Source: Welwitschia mirabilis
Taxonomy: Eukaryota > Gnetophyta > Gnetopsida > Welwitschiales
NCBI GenBank assembly: GCA_051453625.1
Contig: JBOZIK010000001.1
Span: 11,480,446-11,502,850, forward strand
Reading direction: 5' to 3'
Length of the DNA stretch: 22,405 nucleotides
Below the pieces are notes generated by a model that saw only the letters and a list, made by a program, of their open reading frames with translations, did not search any database and was not told the origin of the DNA. The position numbers were made by a program, and so were the translations under genes. This document shows positions 1 to 10,514 of this stretch, one piece after another (positions within the stretch are counted from its first letter, which is position 1; each line of letters begins with the position of its first letter).

Positions 1-319
1 ATTGAAGTGAGGTGCATAGATGCACAATTCTAGTCCATAAGTACAAGTGCAAAAAAATCTTCTGACAAGCTTGATAGAAAAGAGAGAGTCTAGGAGAAAT
101 ATGATCACCCAATGATCCAAGCACAGTGCATACAGTACATGTAACAATGTCTGATGTTTATCTCTTTTTGATAAAAAACATTAACCTTTACTATTTCAAA
201 GAAGGTATTTAAATAAAAAGACTAAAAATAGCCATTCATAAGGTAGGTGCAGACCATCAAAATCGAGTTCTACCTTTTCTGGTAAATCATGGAAGTATAA
301 TAGTTATAATTAAAACATG

Positions 320-500
320 TTAGATTGACCTCATAGAAAATTTGATCACCCTTAGTATTTAGTTTCCCTTACCAAGAGGTTAGGTCACCCTTTCCTGATT
401 CAGTTTTGATAGTCTACTGATTCAGTTTCCCTTATAGTAGAGTTTTGTTTCCCTTATAATAAAGTTCTATTATCCTTACCTAATTTAGTTTTGACAATCT
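320..500. repeat. Degenerate ~22 bp minisatellite
   Basis: Seven or more head-to-tail units of about 22 bp can be laid out: 332-353, 354-370 (shortened), 371-392, 393-433 (about two units), 434-455, 456-477 and 478-499. Most units end in a CCCTT or TCCTT block preceded by a GTTTTG/GGTCA-like stretch; the pair 434-455 and 456-477 is clearest. Looser copies of the same core (TCACCC, TCATCC, TCGCCC) recur to about 900 at irregular spacing. The period is not a multiple of three and no reading frame runs through it, so I take it as an old non-coding tandem array. Exact borders are uncertain. Confidence 0.6.
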
Positions 501-1000
501 AATGATTTTGAACATTCAATCATCCTTGCAAAGATTGGTGATTGACCTTGTATGGATTTGTTTGATCTAGATTCGATTACCCTCTTTATGATAGTTTCTT
601 GTCTGGGTAGTACTCAGTCACCCTTGCTTGTGTATTTGGTTGTACTCACTGTTATTCACCTAAAATTGCTGAATCTAGTTTGATCATCTTAACATGATGG
701 TCAGTCGCCCAGTCTTATTTTAGTTTATAAGTGATTTAATAGTCTATCATACTACCTGATAAACATGATCGCCTATGCCTAAACTAGTTTTCAGATCACT
801 GCATCTAAGTTTTACTTCCAATCACCTGCATTTCATTCAAGTGTCTAACTAAATAATAGTTCGGTCATCCAGATGAATTTTATGGTCGCTTATGCTAGAA
901 ACATTCTGCAAAATGAACTAACTCGAAAACCCACAAAAAATGTTAATTGATTAATGACAATAGGATCTTTCAACACTTTCTACTTGTTCTCAAGCTCTAT

Positions 1001-1936
1001 TTATCTCTTCCTACACTTATCCCTTTTATGGCCTTTTTTTCCATAATGTGTACATTTCTTTTCTACTCTAGCACACCTTTCTAGTGCATGTCTAATCTTC
1101 TTGCATGTTTTACAAGTTACCAAAAGGTTCTTGTAAGTGAATTTCAAATCATGTGTTTTCTATTTGAATCTAAATTTCACAGACTGAATCTCTTTCTCTC
1201 TTCATTGCTGATCTAAATACAAAATTTGCTAAGACCAATCTCCTTTGTTTAATGGTGATTCTATCTAGTTTTATCAGTTCTCTGAATTGAGAAGTGATTA
1301 TCCTTAGTAGATCTTCATCTTAGAATTTGAGGAGAAACTTATGGATTTAAATTTAGATGATATCTTTTTAAACAAATGCAGGTCCACTTGCACCTTGACA
1401 TCCATGTGACAAGTGCTAATCTTCTTGTTCCAAAGAATCATGGTTCCCTAGCAATAACTTCATCTTTATCCCATTCATTATCAAGCTGAAAAAGGACTAA
1501 GCCTTCTAGCATGGTAATAACCTTATCTTTACTAACCAATGTCTACTTGGTGGCTATAAGATTGAGTCTATGCCTAGGGCTAGATGAGACAAAATTTCCT
1601 ATCTAAGAGCATGTGTCTTCATCTATGTCTAAAATGAGGGGTTTCCCCTCCTTAGAAAACTGCATCTTATCCATGGAAAGGGAAAAAGCCCTTTTTCGAA
1701 CCCTTCTATTAAAAAATTTTAAAGTAATAACAAAACTATCACTAACCTTCTTAATCATTTGTATTTTGGCCAAAATTTCCCTCCCTGCATTCTATAGCTC
1801 TTCCCAAACTAAAATTGTCCCTACTATCCTTAGTGCTCCTAAAACCTTAGCTCTTACCTTCTGCTCCTCACCCTTAGTTTTCCATACTCAAACCAAAATT
1901 TTAGGCTTTTTAAAAAAGATTTACTTCATCTTTTAA
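1001..1936 (-). pseudogene. LINE-type ORF1 remnant (DUF4283-like domain plus two CCHC zinc knuckles)
   Basis: Read on the minus strand from 1936 downward, one frame stays nearly open to about 1385. It carries blocks such as QFSKEGKPLILDIDEDTC and MLEGLVLFQLDNEWDKDEV, then EP*FF and a further W, the layout of DUF4283 domains found in plant LINE ORF1 and related zinc-finger proteins. After a frameshift the block LLRIITSQFRELIKLDRITI continues the domain. A third frame gives CKTCKKIRHALERC and CTHYGKKGHKRDKC (1114 to 1013), two CCHC knuckles, one with Gly changed to Arg and one with the second Cys changed to Tyr. The frame ends at TAA 1003-1001. Stops at 1545-1543 and 1440-1438 fall where Trp is expected. 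Such proteins bind RNA or single-stranded DNA in the element's particle. No reverse transcriptase ORF follows. The plus-strand open frame over 1613-1936 is a shadow of this gene. Confidence 0.75.
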
Positions 1937-3359
1937 ATTATGAATTAGTTAAAGCAAAAGAGAAAAAATTTTTCCATTTCTTACATTATTTCTTAATGTA
2001 AAAAGCTTTGCTAATATTTTTTAGTTCACGTTCAAAATAATGGATTCAAAACCTTATTGTTAATAACTAAGTTACAGAGAGGTGAAACTAAAATATGAGA
2101 GAATATTAGTAGAAAAAAATGGAGTTAAAGTTTAATATTTAAGAGATGTAGATTTCATGGATGAAGTTTTATTTAAAAGATTCAATTTCAAAAGAAAAAG
2201 TAACATGCTACATGCACACTCTTCTTAGCATTAGTTTGGAGTATTATAAGTCAAATATGATAAGAAAATTCTTCAAAATGAGAAATATCTCTCTATTATA
2301 AGACAATGATCTAAATCTCTATGTTAGATTTCTAAGGTTAATATTAATCATTAAGTTATTAAAGAATTTATTACATTGTATCAAGTAGGATGATGCATGT
2401 TTCATTGTAACCTAAAAAGTTATCATGAATTATGATTATCTATAAAAAATATTAGCCTTATTTTTAATGATTTTAATAGGATGTAAGACATGTTAAATAA
2501 GTATGTTCCATAACATAGAAAAGATAATTTTAGCTTTACTAATAAGAAAAGATAATTTTAACTTTACTAATAAGAAGTGCATTGAGGCATACTTAGAGGA
2601 TTTAGATTGTAATACAAGACACTTCTTAAGATATTGATTAAAATAATAATTTTAAATATGTTATTATCAAGCATTGATTATTGTAAGTTATTACAGAGCT
2701 TATGATAGCAAGGTCTAAACCTCAATGAACTTAACCACTTCATCACTAGTTTATTTTTAGATAGAAAAAATGATTAAGATGCAATACTAATAGCTGTGAA
2801 CATTGGTCAAGTTAGTCTATGATATTCTATTAAATGTGCTATTACAAGTCCTTGATAAGATAATTTAGTATTACTTTTGGAGAATCATGTTAGTAATCCA
2901 TATCTATTGAAAATAAATAAATTACAAAAAAAAACACAAAAAGGGGCATTTATAAGGAATCAAACAAAAGTGAAAATAAATCATAATTATTTAAAGTAGT
3001 TTGTTTTTTTATATTATTTCTTATAGTCTTTATTTTCCTTAATCAAGACATTTTTTTTTTATTTGGGTTACATTCCTCACTTTCCTTGGTACTATATAAT
3101 TATATGTAAAATGAATATGTATTTTAGAGACGGTGAAAAAAGTGATGGGATAAATTACATTAGCTTAAAAAGGATCATAATATTATTTCCTATATGAAAC
3201 TTTAAAATATTATAGATCTTTTTCTTAAGTAGTTATTACCATAATTTTTAATTTACAAGTAGTATTTTAACTTTTAAATTTATATATTTTTAAGAACTTA
3301 ATAAAATTTTTAAGTATTTTGATGGAATTATCATATTCTAAAATATATATTTTTAAAAA
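1937..3359. other. Anonymous AT-rich intergenic stretch
   Basis: I see no gene, RNA gene or recognisable retroelement domain on either strand. Reading frames are short and broken by TAA. The only clear structure is the 28 bp tandem duplication at 2518-2573, listed separately. Poly-T and poly-A runs near 2928-2940 and 3048-3060 are ordinary for this composition. Confidence 0.5.
2518..2573. repeat. 28 bp tandem duplication, two units
   Basis: Units 2518-2545 and 2546-2573 begin GAAAAGATAATTTTA and end TTTACTAATAA. They differ at a single position (G in the first, A in the second, just before CTTTACT). Near-identity contrasts with the strong decay around it, so this is a recent local duplication, for example by replication slippage. 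No coding role is visible. Confidence 0.9.
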
Positions 3360-3520
3360 TTTGGGATTATGTTACTATTTATGCAAACAACATGTAGCTA
3401 TGAGTCCTTTGATAAGGAAAAAAAGTTAAAAAAAATTAACAATAGAAAAGAAATTATTTATGTTCTTATGATGAATAAAATGCTACCTAGAGTTCTCTTA
3501 GGAAAAGCTTATATGAGATA
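3360..3520 (+). pseudogene. Possible Ty1/copia integrase trace
   Basis: One plus-strand frame reads through CKQH, then NNRKEIIYVLMMNKMLPRVL and GKAYMR before a stop. This order resembles the late part of the copia integrase core, where families show a C-x-x-H block, an N-G-V-A-E-R-K-N-R block, and then M-L-P-x-x-L-W-G-E-A. The catalytic Glu block is not readable, and no reverse transcriptase or protease can be found on either side. The match rests on about 45 residues in AT-rich DNA, so chance similarity remains possible. It would be a separate insertion from the copia element at 12120-17410. Confidence 0.3.
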
Positions 3521-5987
3521 AATCCTAAGATGCCATTAAGATGGTGATTAAATAAATAAAAAGATATTTCTATAGATCTAATTCATGATTCTAAATATTT
3601 GTTAAAATTTTAATGAATTATAATCTTAAGTACTGTAAAATTTGGTTTATGCAAAGATGCACAAACATATAGTTGAGAAATATGAGAGAATGAGAATTTG
3701 ATACATAAGGTACTTAAGTAGATTAAATAAAAATTAAAAAATTTAGGATCAATTTGAAAGAAGTTGTAATTTCTACCTTTTAAAAATAAAAACAATAAAA
3801 GTTTTGCTTAGTATGTTTGGGGTTCAATCCTTAGGGGTAGTTGTCAAATCCTAAAAAAATATTTAATTAAAAGGTATTAGTATATATAAGTGTATGGCAT
3901 ATGAATGAATATTTAACTTTTTTCTTTAAGGAAATTGTTACCTCTAGCTTTTAAAAGAAAGTATTTAATCTATCTAAAAATATTTAATTATGTTTTCTAC
4001 AACTTACTATCCATCTTAAAGAATTTATCTAATTCCTCTATGAGCTTATAGAAAGTTTTTCTTTTCTTTCTTTATTTGTCTCTCCCCCCATATAGCTTTG
4101 TTAAAATCATAAAGATTAAGTTTTTTCAATCCACATTAACTATCTTCCATTTAAGCAATGATAATAATTTATAAATTATAGTAATACCTAATTTTCTCTA
4201 AATCAAACATAATCTAGGTGAATTAGTAACTCATGCATCTCCATTAAATGGAAGTTACCAATGATTCAATTGTTAAGGCATTAATTCTAAAGTCCTAATC
4301 TATAAATATCTTCAATAATTACTGATAAAAATCTAATAATTTTAAATTTCCTTTAAAGAAAAAATAACTTAAAATAAAAAACAATATTTGAGAAAAAAAC
4401 ACAATGACAAAAACTATTAGTATGTCAACTACCTAAAGTTTTGGATATTTTTAATTTATAAAAAGAAATCTTAAAGACTCATTATTATCAAAAAAATTTT
4501 CTAGCCATTTAAAGCATGAAGAAATTTAAAGATTATAATAGTTAATAAGGGAAAGACCATCATCTTCTTTATTTAAGATATAACTTTTTCAAGTAACTTT
4601 ATAAAAATGTTTTTAGTTTAATGTCTAGATCATAGAAAATGTTAAATAAGTCTCTTTTCTCTTTTCAAGTAACTTTATCATTAAAATTTTTTAATTAGGA
4701 TAAGCCTCTTTTCTTTTCACTTATGAAACTTGTTTTCTACTTTGCTAATATTGTAGTTCATAGACTCTCATCATTAACTTCAAAGGAAAAGAAAATTCCT
4801 AGTAGCTTAAAAATTGTATTTTTTCCTCTAAACTATTTTAATTCTTATGGAAAACCTAATCTTTAATATCATTGTTATAATAAATAAAAGATTTATCCCA
4901 ATTTATGTAAGATTTATAATGTTTGAAATATTTATTTACATAAGCTAATAATATATTAACATGTTAAGGAATATTAATTTTATTAACCATTAAAAAATAA
5001 TTACCTACAAAGTGAATATTAAGTAATTAAAGGATAGAGTCATTAATTAAATTTCTTTTATAAGTTTACATTAATGGTTTTGATAAAGGTCATGTAAAAT
5101 AAAGTTTGTTGTAGTAATAAATAAATAACAAGATAAAATAAAACCTTGAAAAATTAATATCTAAGATAAAGGAATGACTCAAAACAAGATTATAGAAACT
5201 TGAGAATTAACATCAAAAAATAATTTATGAATTAGATGAATAAAGTAGCATCAAAGCCAACTTTTTCAAGATAAGTAATAACAAAAACTTATTTAATTAT
5301 ATCATAAGCTTTAGCATAATAAAGCTTAATAAAAGTGACATTTTGGTTAATTTCATTAGCAAATTAAATATTTTTTCAAGTTACAATTAAATTATGAAAG
5401 ATATACCTTATTTTAATATAAACACTCTATTTAGGTATGGTAAACTAATCCATAAGTTTTAGGATTCTTGACATAAGACATTTAAATAAAATTTAATAAG
5501 TATTATTCAAAAGTGTAATAGACCTCTAATTTATAATAGATTGAGTATCATCTTCTTTATAAAAAAATTGAATGGTACCTTTATCAATTTTATGGTCTAA
5601 ATATCATTGGTAAATAACTTCCAAAAAAATACGAAAAATATCTTTACTGATAACTATAAAATGATGCATGATAATGAAAAAGTAAAGAAATCAGAGGAAA
5701 GTCTAAAATTAGAATTAGAGGGAATGTTTACCTCAAAACTGTGTGACTATGATTTTTCTTTGGAGAAAAGATGTCATAATTACATAAACAATTGGTTTTA
5801 GTTATACTTAAGGCCTTATAGTTTATCAATTAGGCCATCTGAAGGTTCAAGTCCATGACCTCCTCAATGAATGAATGCCTCATCTTTTTGGCTACCTTTT
5901 CATGGGACTTAGATTATAACCAGAATAAAGACATGGTAATTATAGGAATATCAATAAAAATATCTAAACTTTTTATGGAAAGGTCTT
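3521..5987. other. Anonymous AT-rich intergenic stretch
   Basis: No gene or RNA gene is supported. Two short open frames here (minus 3610-3795, plus 5607-5801) have no recognisable domain and are of a length that chance can give. Loose direct repeats occur near 4588-4680, where the string TTCAAGTAACTTTAT appears twice about 77 bp apart. A tRNA B-box-like string at 5844-5854 is discussed under rejected items. Confidence 0.45.
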
Positions 5988-6193
5988 TTTTTTTTGGTTA
6001 GAAGACTTTTTCAAGAATTAAACTCACAACCATAAATTTACAAAAGCACTACTCTACTATTAATACATCTCTAAGGATACAAATGTATTTTTCTTTTTGG
6101 TTGGAAGACTATCTTAAGAATTTAACTCACAAGTAAAAACTCATGGAAACATTGTATATCATTTGGATGTCTCTTCAAAGATAAAAGTTTTAC
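5988..6193. repeat. Diverged ~103 bp tandem duplication
   Basis: Two head-to-tail copies, about 5988-6090 and 6091-6193, share in order a T-rich run, GGTTRGAAGACT, AAGAATTWAACTCACAA and a block around ATCTCTAAGGATA / GTCTCTTCAAAGATA. The anchor GGTTRGAAGAC starts at 5996 and at 6099, giving the 103 bp period. By eye identity is about two thirds, so the duplication is old. Neither copy shows a protein domain. Confidence 0.65.
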
Positions 6194-8640
6194 ATACAAG
6201 ACTAAGATAGAATTTAAAATTAATAAAACTATTTTTAAATGAAAAGAAAAGAAACAATGGATTAGTTTTTCATTTTTTTTGGTCAAGTTTTTATTTTCTT
6301 AAATTTTTTATACACATCATTTCCTACTAGCTATAATCTTTTTATATAAGGAGATAACCTTATTTCATAACCTTTACTTTTAATTATTTTATATTTTATA
6401 ATCTTCAAATATGTTTATTTATGGATTAAGTTATCTAAAATACTTTAATTTGTAAGTTACTTTGGCAAAATATAATTAATTACATGACTATAGTCCCATT
6501 TCAAATTAACTTTTGTAGAATAAGAGTAATGTTCTAAAGCCTAATATTAACTTCATTTATCTTTGTTTAAAAGAAAGTATATATCTCAATTGTTTATTTT
6601 ATAAGCAATAGAACTCTAATTTGATTATTACTCATAATATTTAATTCTATGCATGATTTATTTATTGATTAAATACTAGCCATATGATTTTTCCTTAATC
6701 TTAAGAATGTCATTTAATTATAATCATAGCTAATAGTCTTATTTATTATTTTATAGAAATTATTAATTACTATATTTATAATAAAATTTACCTTGTAAGA
6801 AATTTTAGGAATGAATTCCACAATTAGAGAAGATTATTCATAGCATATCTTTTCAATGTCCAATCCAATTATTTTGGATTCAATAGAAATTAAATGTGGG
6901 AGCTAAAAAATTCTAGTATTCAAAATGCCTTTTTTAGTTATTTGATGTTTTCTCAAACATTTATATGATTTTGAAGATTTATCTATGTATTTAAGTCTCA
7001 TATATAAATTTTACACATTTAAAAAATATTTAAACTTTCTTGTGCCCAATGAAAGTAAAATGCAATTATTTCCTGCATGAAATTAATAACTAAAGATAAT
7101 ATCCCTTGTGAAAATTTCAGTTATGAAAGATAACTATGTAAGGTCCATATTTTCATTTACTGCAACTTTTGAGAGTAATTTGTATATAATTATATGATTT
7201 GAATTTAAATATTTGGAATTTTGAAATTATTTCTTAGATAGCCATTTAATTTGATCACTTTTTATAGGTGGTTTATAATTCCTTTTTTACTAGGTTTTAT
7301 TCAAATTTTTAGGTTTTTTAATTAAAAAGTAAGGTACTTCTATTTTGTGAATTAGTTTTTATTCAATTTTCTTTAATATATGTTCAAATTATCTTTTGTT
7401 GTTTTCACAAATCATTCATTTACATCATTAATGTAGAAAGTTTTATCTTTTTATAAACAAAATAAATTCCTAAAGAAAAGAGCCTTAATAAGGAAGTTAT
7501 AAATATAAGAAATGAGACATTTCTTTTAAACAAATGACTACCTTTGATTTAAATGCTATAATGAAAAATCAAACATATTTATTCTCTAAAATAATTTAAG
7601 AGTAATTTTGAATCTTCAAAAAATAATTTTTTAAAAAAGAAGTAATTATTTAAAAGATTAAATCACATATGGAGAAATATTCCTAGGAGATGGATAAGAA
7701 TAAATCAATTATAAAAGATAAGGAATATGTAATACCTTTGGACTAATATATTAAAAAAATAGCTAAAGATATTTTTTAATAGAATTATAAATGTTGAACT
7801 AGAAAATATAGAGAAAAATAATGGGTAAATTACTTTAAAAATAGGATTCAAACAAATTTTTCCTATTGATTTATACATTTTTATCCCTGTATCTCCTTTT
7901 ATTAGATCTTATCAACAAGAAAATGAGGGTTCTCAAACAAGAAGAGAAAAAAAACTAAAAATGATTATTAATACCTTTCTAAAGAGCTATTATGTAAAGA
8001 CATAATTGGAAAAAGGACTACAATTATAAGATTATCTTACTATGATCAAGTAAGAAAATATAAACTAATATAAAATATAAAATAAATCATTCCATCATGT
8101 GACCATGAAAATATTTAGCTAAAACTTGAGGATTATAATAATCTCTTAAGAATTAATATTTTTAATATGTGATACTTTAAAAAATCAAAATTTGGTTTTG
8201 TTTTTTAAAACTAAACAGTTAGTTTTAAGTGGTAAAAAAATTATTCATAGTAGCTTTTCTCAGTATTGTTTTCTTTTTTAAAATTAATTGGTAAATCATA
8301 TATTATTATCTTAATATAATATACTTGCTAGAATACAATAGTTATTTGGAATAACTTGTTTAGTATATACTACATATTTTATTAGTATCCATCATCTATA
8401 AAGAAACTAAAATATCTGTTAGTATTCTTTTTACTCTTAATTTTTAGGAATAATAATTAATAAGGTTCAAAAGAACAAATTTTAAATGGGTACTAAAGTT
8501 ATAGAAGATATCACTATTTCACTCATGTTCAATATGTAAATGATGATTTTATTCTTTCTACACTGAAAAATAAAGAAATTCAAAAGCATTTGTGTCATTT
8601 TACAATTTTTTAAAAAAATTTGATTTAAATATTAATCTCT
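6194..8640. other. Anonymous AT-rich intergenic stretch
   Basis: Nothing recognisable on either strand: no open frame of useful length, no retroelement motif, no tRNA-like fold and no clear repeat. The right part (about 8250-8640) may be the worn downstream end of the minus-strand gypsy pol at 8867-10514 (integrase C-terminus, LTR), but I could not find a motif to prove it. Confidence 0.4.
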
Positions 8641-8706
8641 AAAATAGTGTGACTTAAAATTTTATCATGGACCAAAATAGTGTGACTTAAACTTTTACTG
8701 TGGACC
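8641..8706. repeat. 33 bp tandem duplication, two units
   Basis: Units 8641-8673 and 8674-8706 both start AAAATAGTGTGACTTAAA and end TGGACC, with about four differences near the middle. They sit just beyond the recognisable end of the gypsy integrase on the minus strand. The 33 bp length would keep a reading frame, but the frame is already dead here, so I read this as local slippage. Confidence 0.9.
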
Positions 8707-8866
8707 AAAGGAGAATTAAATAAGTGTAAACAATTCAAATTTGTATAACTTAAATGAAAAATATCTAGAACTTTTTCTTAGACTAATGTAGAAATGTTTT
8801 TGATAAGGTGATAAGAAAATTAGTATGATAGAAATGTAAATTTTTTATTTTGGCAAAAATAACTTA

Positions 8867-9300
8867 TGTAAGATTACGTTAATTTGAAATTATCTTTTTA
8901 GAATTATACTAAAGTATAACAATTTCCTTAATACATGATCATGTTATCTTGTTTATTATTATTTTTGAATTTGTTAGAATGAAATAAGCAAATTTGATTA
9001 ATCTCTTAACTACTACCATTATTACATCATGGTTTTATTCTTGTGCTTAGTATTCCATAATGAAATCCATATTAATAATATTACATTTTCTTTTAAGGAT
9101 GACATGATGGTACAATAATCCTACTAGATTTAAGTGTTCTTTCTTTATTGATTAAAAAGTGAAGCATCTACTGACATATTATGCTATGTATTCATTAAAG
9201 ATAAATTATTGTGTAACATTAAAATATGTCTTGTTCCTTCATAGATATCTTGATAAAGCTATTTTATGAAGTTATTTCAAAATTTCTAAGCATATTTTAT
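8867..9300 (-). pseudogene. Ty3/gypsy integrase remnant (chromovirus-like)
   Basis: On the minus strand, traces of the HHCC zinc region (LHKIAL, a Cys, then IKKEHLN and GLL) lead into NINMDFI-like sequence (read as IINMDFI near 9075-9055). This matches the family block ending T-M-D-F-I, whose Asp is the first catalytic residue. VIMVVVKRLIKFAYFIL follows, corresponding to S-I-W-V-V-V-D-R-L-T-K-S-A-H-F. The block KEIV...KKIISN*R (8932-8867) matches K-x-I-x-S-D-R-D, where the second catalytic Asp has become Asn. The Y-H-P-Q-T-D-G-Q block that should follow is not visible. Stops and frame changes throughout make it non-functional. It lies directly downstream of RNase H, the gypsy domain order. 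Confidence 0.75.
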
Positions 9301-9493
9301 CATGGCGTAGGACATATAATTTTCTCTTAAACAAACATAATCCCTTTTGTATGAACTAATAACCTCTTTCTAGTTTTTACCTTTTGCCCTTTCTTATTTA
9401 GTTTTGTCATAAGTTAATCATGTTTTAATGATTTTATTAATTCTTGTATTCAAAGAGGAGTTATTACTATCTTGGATTTCATATATTATCATA

Positions 9494-9718
9494 GAATTAA
9501 ATCATCTACAATGTTGGTATCATTTTCTTCATGATACTTGATTTTGAGATCATAATTACTTAGTATATTAATCTATATTTTTCTTAAATATTTAGGTGTC
9601 ATTGGAGGAATACATATTTATAACTTTAATGATATTTCTAAATTTCAAATTTCTTCACATATAAGTAGTGGTCCCAAATTTTCAATGCATGCACTATTAA
9701 TGCTAATTCTAAATCAAT
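9494..9718 (-). pseudogene. Ty3/gypsy RNase H remnant
   Basis: The frame starting at 9718 reads IDLELALIVHALKIWDHYLY, VKKFEI, then a block with YH*SYKYVF, and ends NYDLKIKYHEEN and NIVDDL. This is the conserved second half of gypsy RNase H: T-H-D-L-E-L-A-A-V-V-x-A-L-K-x-W-R-H-Y-L-Y-G, then T-D-H-K-S-L-K-Y, then D-Y-x-x-x-I-x-Y-H-x-G-K-A-N-x-V-A-D-A-L. The usual start of the domain with the first catalytic Asp (Y-T-D-A-S) is missing between 9720 and about 9800, which looks like an internal deletion. RNase H would have removed the RNA strand after minus-strand DNA synthesis. This copy is dead. Confidence 0.8.
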
Positions 9719-9894
9719 ATGAGACTTTAATTAAATAGATACCATAATCCATTAATCATTAATCTTATGTCAAGAGATAATTAATTCCTTCATCAAAAGC
9801 ATTTAGACATGTAAAGAACACCTTTTCTTAAGATTCTTTAAAGATATTTCACATATTTTCATTAGCTTAAAATCGTTTTTATTCTACAAAACAA

Positions 9895-10514
9895 TTTTCA
9901 AATGTTGTATAGGTTTTCCTTTTACATTTGAGTAAACTAAAAATATCATCTATGAATACTATAGCAAATTTATCTAAATGATGTTAAAAAGTTTTATTAA
10001 TAAGGATTATGATAACTACATGAGTAGTTGTTAATCCAAATGGCATTATAGTGAACTTTTAGCATGCAAACCTTGTTTTAGATATTATTTTAGAAATGCC
10101 TTCATATCTTCTTCTTAACTAGTACTATCTAAATTTGGATCATTTTTGAGATTACTTTTGCCTTATCTAATTAATTAATAAAATCATATATACAAGTTAA
10201 AGTATACTTATTTTCAATTTTTAGCTTACTCAGTTGTTCATAATTAATACAAAATCTTAAGACCCTATCCTTTTTCATCATAAATGGGATGATATCATCC
10301 CATAATAATTCACTTGGTTATATGAAGTACTTATTGAATAGCTCTTATAACTACATTTTTAACTCTATAATTTTTGATGTGACATTCAATAAGGAGCCTT
10401 AGAGATAGGTGCGGTACCTGGTATTGGCTCTATAATGAATTTAACTTCCCATAGTGATAATGCCCTAGGTGATTCTTTAGGGAAAAAATTAGAGTATTTA
10501 TTAACTATAGGACC
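9895..10514 (-). pseudogene. Ty3/gypsy reverse transcriptase remnant (chromovirus-like)
   Basis: From 10514 downward the minus strand reads PIVNKYSNFFPKESPRALSL, then EVKFIIEPIPGTAPISKAPY*M, the typical lead-in to gypsy RT. After a frameshift come MMKKDRVLRFCINYEQLSKL and KIENKYTL (family: K-K-D-G-x-x-R-x-C-I-D-Y-R-x-L-N-K, I-K-N-K-Y-P-L). Then MPFGLT (10046-10029) and FAIVFIDDIF follow, the latter holding the catalytic Asp pair (codons rc of 9945-9950). The first catalytic Asp region (S-K-I-D-L) is lost at a frameshift. The stop at 10388-10386 stands where Arg (CGA) is expected. Domain order with RNase H and integrase downstream confirms one gypsy pol. Protease and gag could not be recognised upstream. 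Confidence 0.85.

Noticed and set aside
12-25. Short inverted repeat GTGCAT-AG-ATGCAC
   Set aside because: Six-base arms with a two-base loop occur often by chance; no function suggested.
1613-1936. Open frame of 107 residues on the plus strand
   Set aside because: It lies opposite the LINE ORF1 frame, which reads through the same bases with domain-like sequence and only a few stops. The plus-strand product has no recognisable domain and its composition follows from the purine-rich opposite strand.
3610-3795. Open frame of 61 residues on the minus strand
   Set aside because: No domain, no signal around it, and a length that occurs by chance; Phe- and Leu-rich composition simply reflects AT-rich DNA.
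3820-3832. Second B-box-like string (GGGTTCAATCC)
   Set aside because: One base short of the consensus and no A-box or stem nearby.
4588-4680. Direct repeat TTCAAGTAACTTTAT, about 77 bp apart
   Set aside because: Only about 15 bases match and flanks do not, so it may be chance in low-complexity DNA.
5607-5801. Open frame of 64 residues on the plus strand, Lys- and Glu-rich
   Set aside because: No family recognised and no support upstream or downstream; the neighbouring frames are broken. I cannot support it as a gene.
5815-5860. tRNA or SINE promoter: TAGTTTATCAATTAGG (A-box-like) and GGTTCAAGTCC (B-box-like, 5844-5854)
   Set aside because: The two boxes are only about 10-15 bp apart, too close for a tRNA or a tRNA-derived SINE, and no cloverleaf or acceptor stem can be drawn.
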